Positions 18,133-25,368 of a stretch of 64,000 nucleotides of DNA are shown here, in pieces. Location: assembly GCA_002315375.1 (NCBI GenBank), contig DCHR01000016.1, forward strand, positions 1-64,000. Direction: 5' to 3'. The translations under genes and the position numbers were made by a program. The notes under the pieces were generated by a model. It did not search any database and was not told the origin of the DNA. It saw nothing but the letters and a program-made list of their open reading frames with translations. Source of the stretch: Treponema sp. UBA1747. GTDB lineage: Bacteria; Spirochaetota; Spirochaetia; Treponematales; Treponemataceae. The stretch's first letter is position 1. Every line of letters begins with the position of its first letter.

Positions 18133-18508
18133 GAATTTCGGAACCGAAAGGTTCAAGCTTGGAATCATGGGTCATTAAAACCATACCTTCACTTTTGGCT
18201 TGTGCAACCAGCATGCAGTCAAAAGGATCTGTATGGAAATCCGGAAGATCTTCATAAGCCAGAACATTCAAGTCACGGATATTTACACGATGAAATCCGC
18301 ACTGTTCCGCATAATGCAGAATCTCTGCAGAAAGGTATGGAAATGATTCCCGTCTTTTCCTGTGTTTGATTGTCACTTCCCAAAGAGAAGCCACACTGTA
18401 GAAGATTTCGTTTTTCTCATCTTCGATTAAGCTGATTGCGCTTTCTGAAAGTTTTTCATTTCCTTCCAGATACCAGAGGATAATATGAGTGTCCAAGAGA
18501 TATTTCAT
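18122..18508 (-). CDS. vapC: VapC-type PIN-domain toxin
   Basis: A 128-residue PIN-domain ribonuclease. The acidic cluster is visible: Asp in LLDTHIILWYL (residue 6), Glu in SLWEVTIKH, Asp in TDPFDCMLVAQA and Asp in MTHDSKL. It resembles the VapC subgroup paired with Phd/YefM-type antitoxins. Its ATG overlaps the antitoxin stop (ATGA), so the two are translationally coupled. It would cleave RNA when the antitoxin is degraded. Confidence 0.9.
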   Translation of the reverse strand: MKYLLDTHIILWYLEGNEKLSESAISLIEDEKNEIFYSVASLWEVTIKHRKRRESFPYLSAEILHYAEQCGFHRVNIRDLNVLAYEDLPDFHTDPFDCMLVAQAKSEGMVLMTHDSKLEPFGSEILIV

Positions 18509-18753
18509 ACGCCGAAATCCTCCGCTATTTCACTGTCCATAGAATCAAAATCATCCCAGAAATTTTCCGGCAGATGCATTTTATCTTTTGCACAACCGAA
18601 CATTCCTTTACGGCTGCTCTTTAAAATCTTTTCAATACGAGCAACCGGTACTCCGTCCCGGCAAACAATTACTTCTTCTTCTTCTCCCCGTTCAAGCATG
18701 GCTACCAGTTTTGAAAACTCAGTCTTCGCCTGATACATATTCACCTGGCACAT
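18505..18753 (-). CDS. vapB: Phd/YefM-family antitoxin
   Basis: An 82-residue antitoxin. The N-terminal DNA-binding/dimerisation part reads VNMYQAKTEFSKLVAMLERG followed by EEVIVCRDGVPVARI, the typical Phd pattern; the acidic C-terminus (DDFDSMDSEIAEDFGV) would bind the toxin. AAGGAG precedes ATG 18753, which is preferred over a start 33 bases upstream. The pair probably represses its own promoter. Confidence 0.88.
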   Translation of the reverse strand: MCQVNMYQAKTEFSKLVAMLERGEEEEVIVCRDGVPVARIEKILKSSRKGMFGCAKDKMHLPENFWDDFDSMDSEIAEDFGV

Positions 18754-18765
18754 AAAAACTCCTTC

Positions 18766-18786
18766 TTGATTAGTCAACCTAGTCAA
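18766..18786. promoter_or_regulatory. Possible autoregulatory operator of vapBC
   Basis: A palindrome TTGATTAGTCAA (18766-18777) overlaps a direct repeat TAGTCAA/TAGTCAA (18771-18777 and 18780-18786), just upstream of the antitoxin ribosome-binding site. Placement fits an antitoxin binding site. Confidence 0.4.
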
Positions 18787-18899
18787 TATATTTTACATCA
18801 TCAGAACCCCAACTTCAATTCCTTGCCCCAATACCCCCTCCCATATTCATAAACCCCGAGTTTTCCATTAAAATGAAAGAAGAATTTTTTGGAGAATAT

Positions 18900-20714
18900 A
18901 TGAACAATATTTATGACTGTAACGGCGTTCCCTACCCGGAATTTACCCGCGGAACTGTAACCTACTGTGACAAACTTCCTGGAGCTGTTCCTGAAGGAAG
19001 TGTTTACTGCCTTAAGATTTCTATCAAAGGTGAAAGAAAACCTGTGCCAGGCCAGTTCTATATGCTGCACCCAGTAAAAAGTGACTGTCTTCTGGCACGT
19101 CCTATCAGCGTTTTCCATGCTGAACAGAAAGGTGACTCAGTGGAAGTTACCTTCCTTATTCTCGTAAAAGGAACAGGAACCGTAGAACTCTGCAGCCTCA
19201 AAGCAGACGATGAAATCAAGGTTCTGGGACCTTTGGGAAATATCTTCCCTCGCCCTGCTTCAGATACAAAAGTTCTTATTGTAGGCGGTGGAATCGGGGT
19301 TGCACCGGTTGCCGGCTTTGCCGAAAGTCTTCCTGAAAATTCCTATGATTTTGTAGCAGCTTTCAAAAGCGGTGCTTACGGACTTGAAAACCTGAAAGCC
19401 GGAAAACTTCTGATTACAACAGATGACGGTTCTGTTGGAATTAAAGGAATGGTTTCAGCCGCTCTTACAGAAGAAATGATGAAAGAAGGAAATTACGCTG
19501 CCGTTTATGCCTGCGGTCCTTCTCCAATGCTGAATTACGTAAAACAGGTTTCTGAAAAATGTGGTGTTCAGTGCTGGCTCAGTATGGAAGCACGCATGGC
19601 CTGCGGAATGGGTGTTTGTCTCGGATGTACAATCGAAACTTCCGAAGGCCTCAAACGCTGCTGTAAAGACGGTCCTGTTTTTGATTCAAAAATCCTGTCT
19701 TTCCCACAGTTCAAAAATTCCTTTGTTGCAAAACCAAACCGCTGGGGAAGCATGGCTGCAAAACCTGGCGAACCACAGAAAGAATTTACTCCGGACATTT
19801 CCTTCAACTTCAAGGGTGTCCGCTTTGAAAATCCTCTTATCGGAAGTTCAGGAACCTTCGGCTTCGGAGTTGAATACGAATCTGTATTCGATGTAAACCG
19901 CCTTGGCGGAATTTCTTCCAAAGGACTTACTCTTGAACCACGCCAGGGAAACGAAGGGGTTCGTATCTGGGAAGTTCCAAGCGGTGTAATGAACTCAATC
20001 GGTCTCAATAACCCTGGAATTCCTCACTTCATAGAAAATGAACTTCCCGAAATGCTCAAACTGAAGCCGGTTACAATTGCAAACCTTTCGGGCTCAACAA
20101 CCGAAAGCTATGTTGAAGGTGCAAAACTTCTGGATAAAACTGACGTTCCTGTAATCGAACTGAACATTTCCTGTCCAAACGTTGCTGCTGGTGGTGCTTC
20201 TTTCGGAATGACCTGCCAGAGTGCCGGTGCCATTACAAAGGCTATCCGTGAAGTAACTTCAAAGCCTCTTATGGTAAAACTGACTCCACAGGCTCCTGCA
20301 TTGAACGAAGTGGCCCTGGCCTGTATCGAAGCCGGAGCTGACGGAATCAGCCTCTGCAACTCTTTCCAGGGAGTTGCCATCGACATTGAAAAAGGAGTTC
20401 CTGTTTTTGACAAGATCAAAGCCGGATTCGGTGGCCCTGCAGTCCGCCCTATTGCAGTCCGTCTTGTATATGAACTGTGCGCAGAAATCAAAAAACTGCC
20501 GATAAATAAACAGGTGCCTGTTATTGCCATTGGCGGAATTGAAAAATGGCAGGATGTAGTTGAATTCATTATGGCCGGTGCAAGCCTTTGTCAGGTTGGA
20601 ACTGCAACTTTCGCAAATCCTCTGGCCATGATTGAATGTATAGACGGTCTTTCTGCCTTTATGAAACGCAAAGGCTACAGGAACCTTGAAGAAATGAGAG
20701 GTCTGATTCTTTAG
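18900..20714 (+). CDS. pyrKD: Fused PyrK-PyrD dihydroorotate dehydrogenase (class 1B)
   Basis: A 604-residue fusion. Residues about 1-265 are the electron-transfer subunit PyrK: FAD motif ARPISVF, NAD-binding GGGIGVAP, and a [2Fe-2S] cluster with MACGMGVCLGCT and CC. Residues about 290-604 are the catalytic FMN barrel PyrD: GSSGTFGFG, LNNPG, ELNISCPN (active-site region), MVKLTP, IAIGGIEKW and the GTATFANP end. It oxidises dihydroorotate using NAD+ in pyrimidine synthesis. The two parts are usually separate genes. Start 18900 has GGAG five bases upstream; an in-frame ATG 27 bases earlier has none. Confidence 0.93.
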   Translation: MNNIYDCNGVPYPEFTRGTVTYCDKLPGAVPEGSVYCLKISIKGERKPVPGQFYMLHPVKSDCLLARPISVFHAEQKGDSVEVTFLILVKGTGTVELCSLKADDEIKVLGPLGNIFPRPASDTKVLIVGGGIGVAPVAGFAESLPENSYDFVAAFKSGAYGLENLKAGKLLITTDDGSVGIKGMVSAALTEEMMKEGNYAAVYACGPSPMLNYVKQVSEKCGVQCWLSMEARMACGMGVCLGCTIETSEGLKRCCKDGPVFDSKILSFPQFKNSFVAKPNRWGSMAAKPGEPQKEFTPDISFNFKGVRFENPLIGSSGTFGFGVEYESVFDVNRLGGISSKGLTLEPRQGNEGVRIWEVPSGVMNSIGLNNPGIPHFIENELPEMLKLKPVTIANLSGSTTESYVEGAKLLDKTDVPVIELNISCPNVAAGGASFGMTCQSAGAITKAIREVTSKPLMVKLTPQAPALNEVALACIEAGADGISLCNSFQGVAIDIEKGVPVFDKIKAGFGGPAVRPIAVRLVYELCAEIKKLPINKQVPVIAIGGIEKWQDVVEFIMAGASLCQVGTATFANPLAMIECIDGLSAFMKRKGYRNLEEMRGLIL

Positions 20715-20851
20715 GCCTGATTTCCCCGGAAAAGGAGAAAATCCTTAATTTTGGAGAATCTAAACATTTTTTTCTCTGACAAAGACTAAAACATTGTCGG
20801 AATCAGTATATTGATATAAAATATATACACATAAATTTTAAAGAGGTATTT

Positions 20852-21760
20852 ATGAAAAAAATTGCCCTTGTACTCTTAGGAACAGCAGCGCTTTTTGCCT
20901 TTGTTTCCTGTGGTTCAAAACCAGAACCGGAGCCGGAGAAAAAACCAGCTGCACCGGAAGAAGTAATCGAAGAACCTGTACAGCCTGAAGAACCAGTTGT
21001 TCCGGTTGTTGATAATTCAGAAGCAGACGCTAAAGATAAAGCTGCTCGTGAAAATGCAAAAAAACTTTATGAAGCTGCTCTGGCTTCAAAAAAGAATATT
21101 GATGACAGCGAAATCGCTGAATATGACCAGAAACATTACGATGAAGGATGCAAGCTTCTGGCTGAACTTGAAGCAATGTTCAATGATTCTTCTGCAACAG
21201 GAGCTCAGCTCGAAGAAAAAGCAAATGCTGTAAACGGTCAGTTCAATTCTGTTCTGATTGTTGGTTTCAAAAAACTTGCAAAATACTGGCGTGATGAAGC
21301 TTACGAATCAAAAAAACTTGCTGATTCTGTAAAAGCCGGTGTTGCTGAAAAAACACGCTATCAGAAAGCTGTTGCCGACTTCAAGGAAGGTGACACACTT
21401 TATACAATGCAGGCTTCTGAAAAAGCCTGTGACCGCTATATTGATGCTGATGAAGAATTCAACGCTCTGTATGAAGAACTTAAAGAAAAACGTGCTGCAG
21501 CCCAGGCTGCACTCGAAGCTGCAAAAAAAGCAGTTGCTGATGTAGAAGTTCTTGCAGTTGAAGCAGACGTTACAGACCCAGTAACAGAAGGAACAGAAGG
21601 TATCGAAGACGAAGATGCAGTACTTCTTGAAGAAGAAACATATGCAAATCCTGATGATGCTATCGAAGAAGTTCCTGAAACTATGACAGAAGCTGTTGTT
21701 GAAAATGCAACTGATCTGGCAAATAAAGCAGCCAATTTCCTTGGAGGTAGTGACAAATGA
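20852..21760 (+). CDS. Coiled-coil lipoprotein
   Basis: A 302-residue lipoprotein with lipobox FVSCG. A Pro/Glu-rich linker (residues 23-55) is followed by an Ala/Lys/Glu-rich helical region to about residue 235 and an acidic tail. AGAGG precedes the start and an AT-rich promoter lies upstream. It overlaps the following LysM gene by four bases. The arrangement of an alpha-helical lipoprotein followed by an overlapping exported partner recalls the TmpA/TmpB antigen pair of T. pallidum, but that comparison is from memory and only suggestive. Confidence 0.75.
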   Translation: MKKIALVLLGTAALFAFVSCGSKPEPEPEKKPAAPEEVIEEPVQPEEPVVPVVDNSEADAKDKAARENAKKLYEAALASKKNIDDSEIAEYDQKHYDEGCKLLAELEAMFNDSSATGAQLEEKANAVNGQFNSVLIVGFKKLAKYWRDEAYESKKLADSVKAGVAEKTRYQKAVADFKEGDTLYTMQASEKACDRYIDADEEFNALYEELKEKRAAAQAALEAAKKAVADVEVLAVEADVTDPVTEGTEGIEDEDAVLLEEETYANPDDAIEEVPETMTEAVVENATDLANKAANFLGGSDK

Positions 21761-22446
21761 GAAAATTAATTATTGCTCTCGCAGCCCTTTTGATTTCTGC
21801 TTCTGTATTTGCAGCAAGCTACAAAAACAATACATACCAGAAACTTGCCAACGAATACACAAAAAAGGCCGTTGCCGCTATGGATGCCGGTGAATATGAC
21901 CTTTCAATTGAATATTCAAAGAAAGCTGAAGAAAATGCAGCTCTTTCAAAGGCTTATATTGAAATGATGACTGCAAAAACAACTGCTGACAATGCAATCA
22001 ACCTGGCAAAGAACCAGATGAAATATGCAGACAGCATTTCTGCAGACAAGAACTTCCCAATGGCTTACACAGCTGCAAAGGAAAATCTTGATAATGCAGA
22101 AAAAGCATATGCTTCAGAAGACTATGTAAAAGCAACTGAATATGCAAAAGCCTGTGTAACCTCACTTGATGGAATCAAGGAAGTAACACCTCTTCCAGAA
22201 TTCTACATTGTTCGCCCATGGGCAGAAACAAAAGACTGTTTCTGGAACATTTCAGGACGTCCTTACATTTACAACAACCCTCTTCTTTGGGAAAACCTTT
22301 ATCAGGCAAACAAGAAAAATATGCCAAAACCAGAAGATCCTAACCTGATTCACCCTGGCATGAAGATGAAGATTCCAAGTATCACCGGTGAATACCGCAG
22401 TGGTACATACGATCCTAAAAAGGAATACGAACCATATAGTAATTAA
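21757..22446 (+). CDS. Exported LysM-like protein
   Basis: A 229-residue exported protein with a signal peptide (cleavage near VFAAS). Residues about 25-140 are helical and repetitive, similar in style to the preceding lipoprotein. The C-terminal part YIVRPWAETKDCFWNISGRP through LIHPGMKMKIP is a LysM-like peptidoglycan-binding domain. Its ATG overlaps the upstream stop by four bases, so the two products are probably made together and may form a periplasmic complex. A terminator follows the stop. Confidence 0.8.
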   Translation: MRKLIIALAALLISASVFAASYKNNTYQKLANEYTKKAVAAMDAGEYDLSIEYSKKAEENAALSKAYIEMMTAKTTADNAINLAKNQMKYADSISADKNFPMAYTAAKENLDNAEKAYASEDYVKATEYAKACVTSLDGIKEVTPLPEFYIVRPWAETKDCFWNISGRPYIYNNPLLWENLYQANKKNMPKPEDPNLIHPGMKMKIPSITGEYRSGTYDPKKEYEPYSN

Positions 22447-22464
22447 TTAGTACTATAAAGCAAG

Positions 22465-22505
22465 AAAGCCACAGGGAATAAAAAATCCTCTGTGGCTTTT
22501 TTTTA
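22465..22505 (+). terminator. Intrinsic terminator
   Basis: AAAGCCACAG (22465-22474) pairs with CTGTGGCTTT (22490-22499) and is followed by a T-run. It ends the lipoprotein/LysM operon. Confidence 0.88.
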
Positions 22506-22533
22506 TACCAGTTTTACTCCTGCAAAAGCTTAC

Positions 22534-22614
22534 GTAAATGCCAATGGAGGCCTCCCGCGGGGCCCCGTCGCTCACTGCGTTCGTTCCTTGCCCACGGTAC
22601 TCCATTGTCTTTAC
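22534..22614. repeat. Second copy of the CAATGGAGT repeat, inverted
   Basis: Bases 22542-22607 are the complement of the core at 15925-15990. Shared blocks include CAATGGAGTACCGTGGGCAA and CCCGCGGGAGG, with divergence only in the middle. The ends are inverted (CAATGGAG/CTCCATTG, extending to GTAAA/TTTAC). This copy lacks the 22-bp outer repeats. It sits between two near-identical terminator hairpins. Confidence 0.8.
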
Positions 22615-22644
22615 TCACGCTTTGCAGCAGTAATTCTACATAAA

Positions 22645-22682
22645 AAAGCCACAGGAGTTATATTAATTCACTGTGGCTTTCT
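22645..22682. terminator. Second AAGCCACAG terminator, bidirectional
   Basis: AAAGCCACAG (22645-22654) pairs with CTGTGGCTTT (22671-22680) around a 16-base loop; an A-run precedes it. The stem is identical to the one at 22465-22499. It can serve the convergent NUDIX gene. Confidence 0.75.
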
Positions 22683-22690
22683 TATTTTAT

Positions 22691-23236
22691 CTACTTTTGT
22701 TTTCGTGCCAGGTAAAGGCCCAGGGCGGACCCCATAAGGCCGTGGGGCATTTCGGGGGTCCCCATTTTTGAAATCACTTCCGATTTTGACATTCTGAAGA
22801 AGTTTACATATTCGTCCTCATCCAAATCCTGGTCTGAAGTCTTTTTTAGGTCTTCAGCCAGATAAACATGAACGTGATTGCTGAAAAGGGCCGGATTCGG
22901 ATTGAAAGAAGCAAGTTTTGTTATTGTTCCAGCCTCGTAACCTGTTTCTTCCAGAAGCTCACGGCGTGCAGCCTGCTCAGGATCTTCTCCTGCATCTATT
23001 ACTCCGCCTGGAAATTCCACACTCAGAGCTTTTTCACCATGCCGCCACTGTTTTACCATCAGGAAGTCTTCTTCCAGATCCGGAATGACAATTACCCAGT
23101 CCCTGGCATTAACTACGATATAATCCCCTTCCAGCCCGTCTGCAGACACTGAATGTCTGGAAGTAACATCAAAAACAACTGTCTTCAGAAGCTCTTTTGA
23201 AGATTTTTCAGTCCAGATTAATTTTTCATCATTCAT
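22691..23236 (-). CDS. NUDIX hydrolase
   Basis: A 181-residue NUDIX pyrophosphohydrolase. The NUDIX box GGVIDAGEDPEQAARRELLE followed by ETGYEAG matches Gx5Ex7REUxEExGU. The N-terminal strand region and VHVYLAEDL are typical of ADP-ribose pyrophosphatase-like members, so a sugar nucleotide is the likely substrate. The start at 23236 was chosen because a divergent -10 region lies at 23262-23269; a reading extending to 23449 crosses the neighbouring promoter and gene. Confidence 0.88.
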   Translation of the reverse strand: MNDEKLIWTEKSSKELLKTVVFDVTSRHSVSADGLEGDYIVVNARDWVIVIPDLEEDFLMVKQWRHGEKALSVEFPGGVIDAGEDPEQAARRELLEETGYEAGTITKLASFNPNPALFSNHVHVYLAEDLKKTSDQDLDEDEYVNFFRMSKSEVISKMGTPEMPHGLMGSALGLYLARKQK

Positions 23237-23261
23237 TTTGCCAATTTCCCTTTTCGGGAGT

Positions 23262-23269
23262 ATTATAAT
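23262..23269. promoter_or_regulatory. Symmetric ATTATAAT, shared divergent -10
   Basis: ATTATAAT contains TATAAT on both strands (plus 23264-23269, minus 23267-23262). It lies between the divergent NUDIX and cytidylate-kinase-like genes and could drive both. A short hairpin CCTCA/TGAGG at about 23291-23306 lies in the plus-strand leader. Confidence 0.5.
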
Positions 23270-23323
23270 ATATGTTAGGAATATCGAAAACCTCAGCATT
23301 TTGAGGAATTTCAGGAGGTTCAT

Positions 23324-24142
23324 ATGGCAATTATTACTATTTCTCGTGAAGTTGCAGCCCTTGGTGATGAAGTTGCTGCTGCACTGGCAACAAAACTGAA
23401 CTACAGATTCATCACTCGAAAAGACATTGAAAAAAGCCTTGTTGAGCACGGATTTCCTGAGAACAAGCTTCCTAAATATGACGAAAGGAAACCAGGTTTC
23501 CTGGCTTCTCTGGCAAAGGACCGTGATGAATATCTGGACTTACTCCATCTGGCTATGCTTGAAGCAGCTGATTCGGGAAATGTAGTTTTTATCGGCCGAG
23601 GAGCCTTTGCCCTCTTTGATGATGTTCCGAACCACATCGGAATTCGTCTTGTAGCAAATGAAAAAACACGTATCCAGCGCCTGATGGATGAAAAACAGTG
23701 GAATGAAAAGCAGGCTAAACAGCGCATTACAGAAAGTGATGCAAACCGTATCGGCTACCATAAAAGCTTCTACAATGTTGATTGGGACGACTGCAGAAAC
23801 TATACTGCTGTTCTGAATACAAGTGTTCTGGATTGTGAAAATGCAGCCGAAATTATTGCTTCCCTTGCAAAAACCCTTTCCACTCCGGAAGCTGAAGAAA
23901 AAGGAAAAAAGAAGCTGGATCAGAAACTGATTGCACAGCGCCTCATTAACCAGCTGGTATTTGATCACAAAGTAAAGATTGAATTCCTTCATGCTGTAAT
24001 CGAAGACAATACCGTTATCCTTCAGGGAGTTTCAGACTCAGTAGCAACAGTAGAACTTACTACCCGCCTGGCTTCTGAAATCCTGCCTGAATACAAAATT
24101 CAGTCTGCAATCAGCATAATTCACGATTTTAAGGCTTACTAA
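23324..24142 (+). CDS. Cytidylate kinase-like protein with C-terminal BON-like segment
   Basis: A 272-residue P-loop protein of the cytidylate-kinase-like family (ITISREVAALGDEVAAALA at the N-terminus; VVFIGRGAFALF; RIQRLMDEKQW; SDANRIGYHKSFY). The P-loop lacks the GxxGxGK pattern, since the usual GSGG step reads AALG, so nucleotide binding may be altered. The C-terminal 70 residues (KVKIEFLHAVIEDNTVILQG onward) look like a BON-type alpha/beta module. AGGAGG lies just upstream. The true substrate is unknown; it should not be taken as the housekeeping CMP kinase. Confidence 0.7.
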   Translation: MAIITISREVAALGDEVAAALATKLNYRFITRKDIEKSLVEHGFPENKLPKYDERKPGFLASLAKDRDEYLDLLHLAMLEAADSGNVVFIGRGAFALFDDVPNHIGIRLVANEKTRIQRLMDEKQWNEKQAKQRITESDANRIGYHKSFYNVDWDDCRNYTAVLNTSVLDCENAAEIIASLAKTLSTPEAEEKGKKKLDQKLIAQRLINQLVFDHKVKIEFLHAVIEDNTVILQGVSDSVATVELTTRLASEILPEYKIQSAISIIHDFKAY

Positions 24143-24175
24143 TCCCCAAAATCATACTTTTCTCAAAAATTATTT

Positions 24176-24291
24176 CCTTATATTCTGTCATATAATAAAA
24201 AAAATGAATGAATATAAGGGAATTTCTCTTATTACGAAAAGACTTTTTCTGAATTAAAATAAATCCTGTATGGTGGTAAATCTGCCACCTT
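24176..24291 (+). promoter_or_regulatory. Structured leader/promoter of the second GH43 gene
   Basis: CCTTATATTC (24176-24185) and GAATATAAGG (24210-24219) form a perfect 10-bp inverted repeat enclosing TATAAT at 24191-24196. A second hairpin GGTGG/CCACC (about 24274-24291) lies a few bases before the AGGAG box of the GH43 gene. The first could be an operator around the promoter, the second could modulate translation. Confidence 0.4.
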
Positions 24292-24308
24292 TTAGGAGAA
24301 CAAATAAA

Positions 24309-25277
24309 ATGATTCAGAACAAACCTCTGGTAACAAACATGTTCACTGCTGACCCTTCAGCACATGTTTTTGACGGTAAAATCTACATTTACCCATCACA
24401 TGACCCTGGAGAGGACGTTGAAAACAACGACAATGGCGACCAGTACAACATGCGTGACTACCACGTATTTGAAATGGCTGACACAGAAAATTATCCAAAG
24501 GATTGTGGTGAAGTTCTTCACCTGAAAGATGTTCCTTGGGCATCAAAACAGCTTTGGGCACCTGACTGCAACAAAAAAGGTGACACATATTACTTTATCT
24601 TCCCTGCACGCGACAAAGAAGGCATGTTCCGTCTTGGTATCGCAACAGGAAAAAATCCTGGAGGCCCATTCAAGGCTGAACCAAACCCAATTCCAGGTTC
24701 ATACTCAATTGACCCATGTCTTTTCGCTGATACAGACGGTGAATACTACTGTACTTTCGGTGGAATCTGGGGCGGACAGCTGGACCAGTACCGCAACAAT
24801 GTATGGTCTGCAGAAAACAAAGAACCAACAGAAGGAAATGCAGTTTGCGGAAAAATCGCAAAAATGAATCCTGATATGAAAACCTTTGCAGAAGAACCAA
24901 AGGACGTTGTTATCCTGGACGAAAACGGAGAACCTATCAAAGCAGCAGACCATGACCGCCGCTACTTTGAAGCACCTTGTCAGTTCAAACGCAACGGAAA
25001 ATACTACTTCACATACTCTACAGGTGATACACACAACATCTGCTGGTCTGTAAGCGACAATGTTTACGGACCATACACATACGGCGGAGTTCTGCTTAAG
25101 CCTGTTCTGGGATGGACAAACCACCACTATGCTGTTGAATTCAACGGAAAATGGTACCTGTTCTACCACGACTGTGAACTTTCAAAAGGTGTAAACCAGA
25201 ACCGCAACGTTAAGTTCTGCGAACTTAAGTTCAACGACGACGGAACTATTGATCCGATCGACGCTCTGGTTAAATAA
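24309..25277 (+). CDS. GH43 glycoside hydrolase
   Basis: A 322-residue GH43 beta-propeller. The three carboxylates are Asp in MFTADPSAHVF, Asp in YSIDPCLFAD and Glu in RRYFEAPCQFKRNG. It is only distantly similar to the GH43 at 7207-8115, so the two probably cleave different linkages. No signal peptide, therefore cytoplasmic. AGGAG lies about 11 bases before ATG 24309. The codon choice is strongly biased (GGA, CCA, ACA), suggesting good expression. Confidence 0.88.
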   Translation: MIQNKPLVTNMFTADPSAHVFDGKIYIYPSHDPGEDVENNDNGDQYNMRDYHVFEMADTENYPKDCGEVLHLKDVPWASKQLWAPDCNKKGDTYYFIFPARDKEGMFRLGIATGKNPGGPFKAEPNPIPGSYSIDPCLFADTDGEYYCTFGGIWGGQLDQYRNNVWSAENKEPTEGNAVCGKIAKMNPDMKTFAEEPKDVVILDENGEPIKAADHDRRYFEAPCQFKRNGKYYFTYSTGDTHNICWSVSDNVYGPYTYGGVLLKPVLGWTNHHYAVEFNGKWYLFYHDCELSKGVNQNRNVKFCELKFNDDGTIDPIDALVK

Positions 25278-25302
25278 TAAATACTGGCACCGGAGAGATA
25301 AA

Positions 25303-25342
25303 AAAAGAACTGACCATATTCCTATGGCCAGTTCTTTTTTTT
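25303..25342. terminator. Bidirectional intrinsic terminator
   Basis: AAGAACTGACCATA and TATGGCCAGTTCTT pair with one mismatch, with an A-run before and a long T-run after. It separates the convergent GH43 and GH9 genes. Confidence 0.88.
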
Positions 25343-25368
25343 TGTATTTTTCCTTCTAAAAAAAATGC

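Noticed and set aside
23237..23449. Longer N-terminus of the NUDIX protein
   Set aside because: It crosses the symmetric -10 box and the start of the divergent gene; the NUDIX fold starts at 23236.
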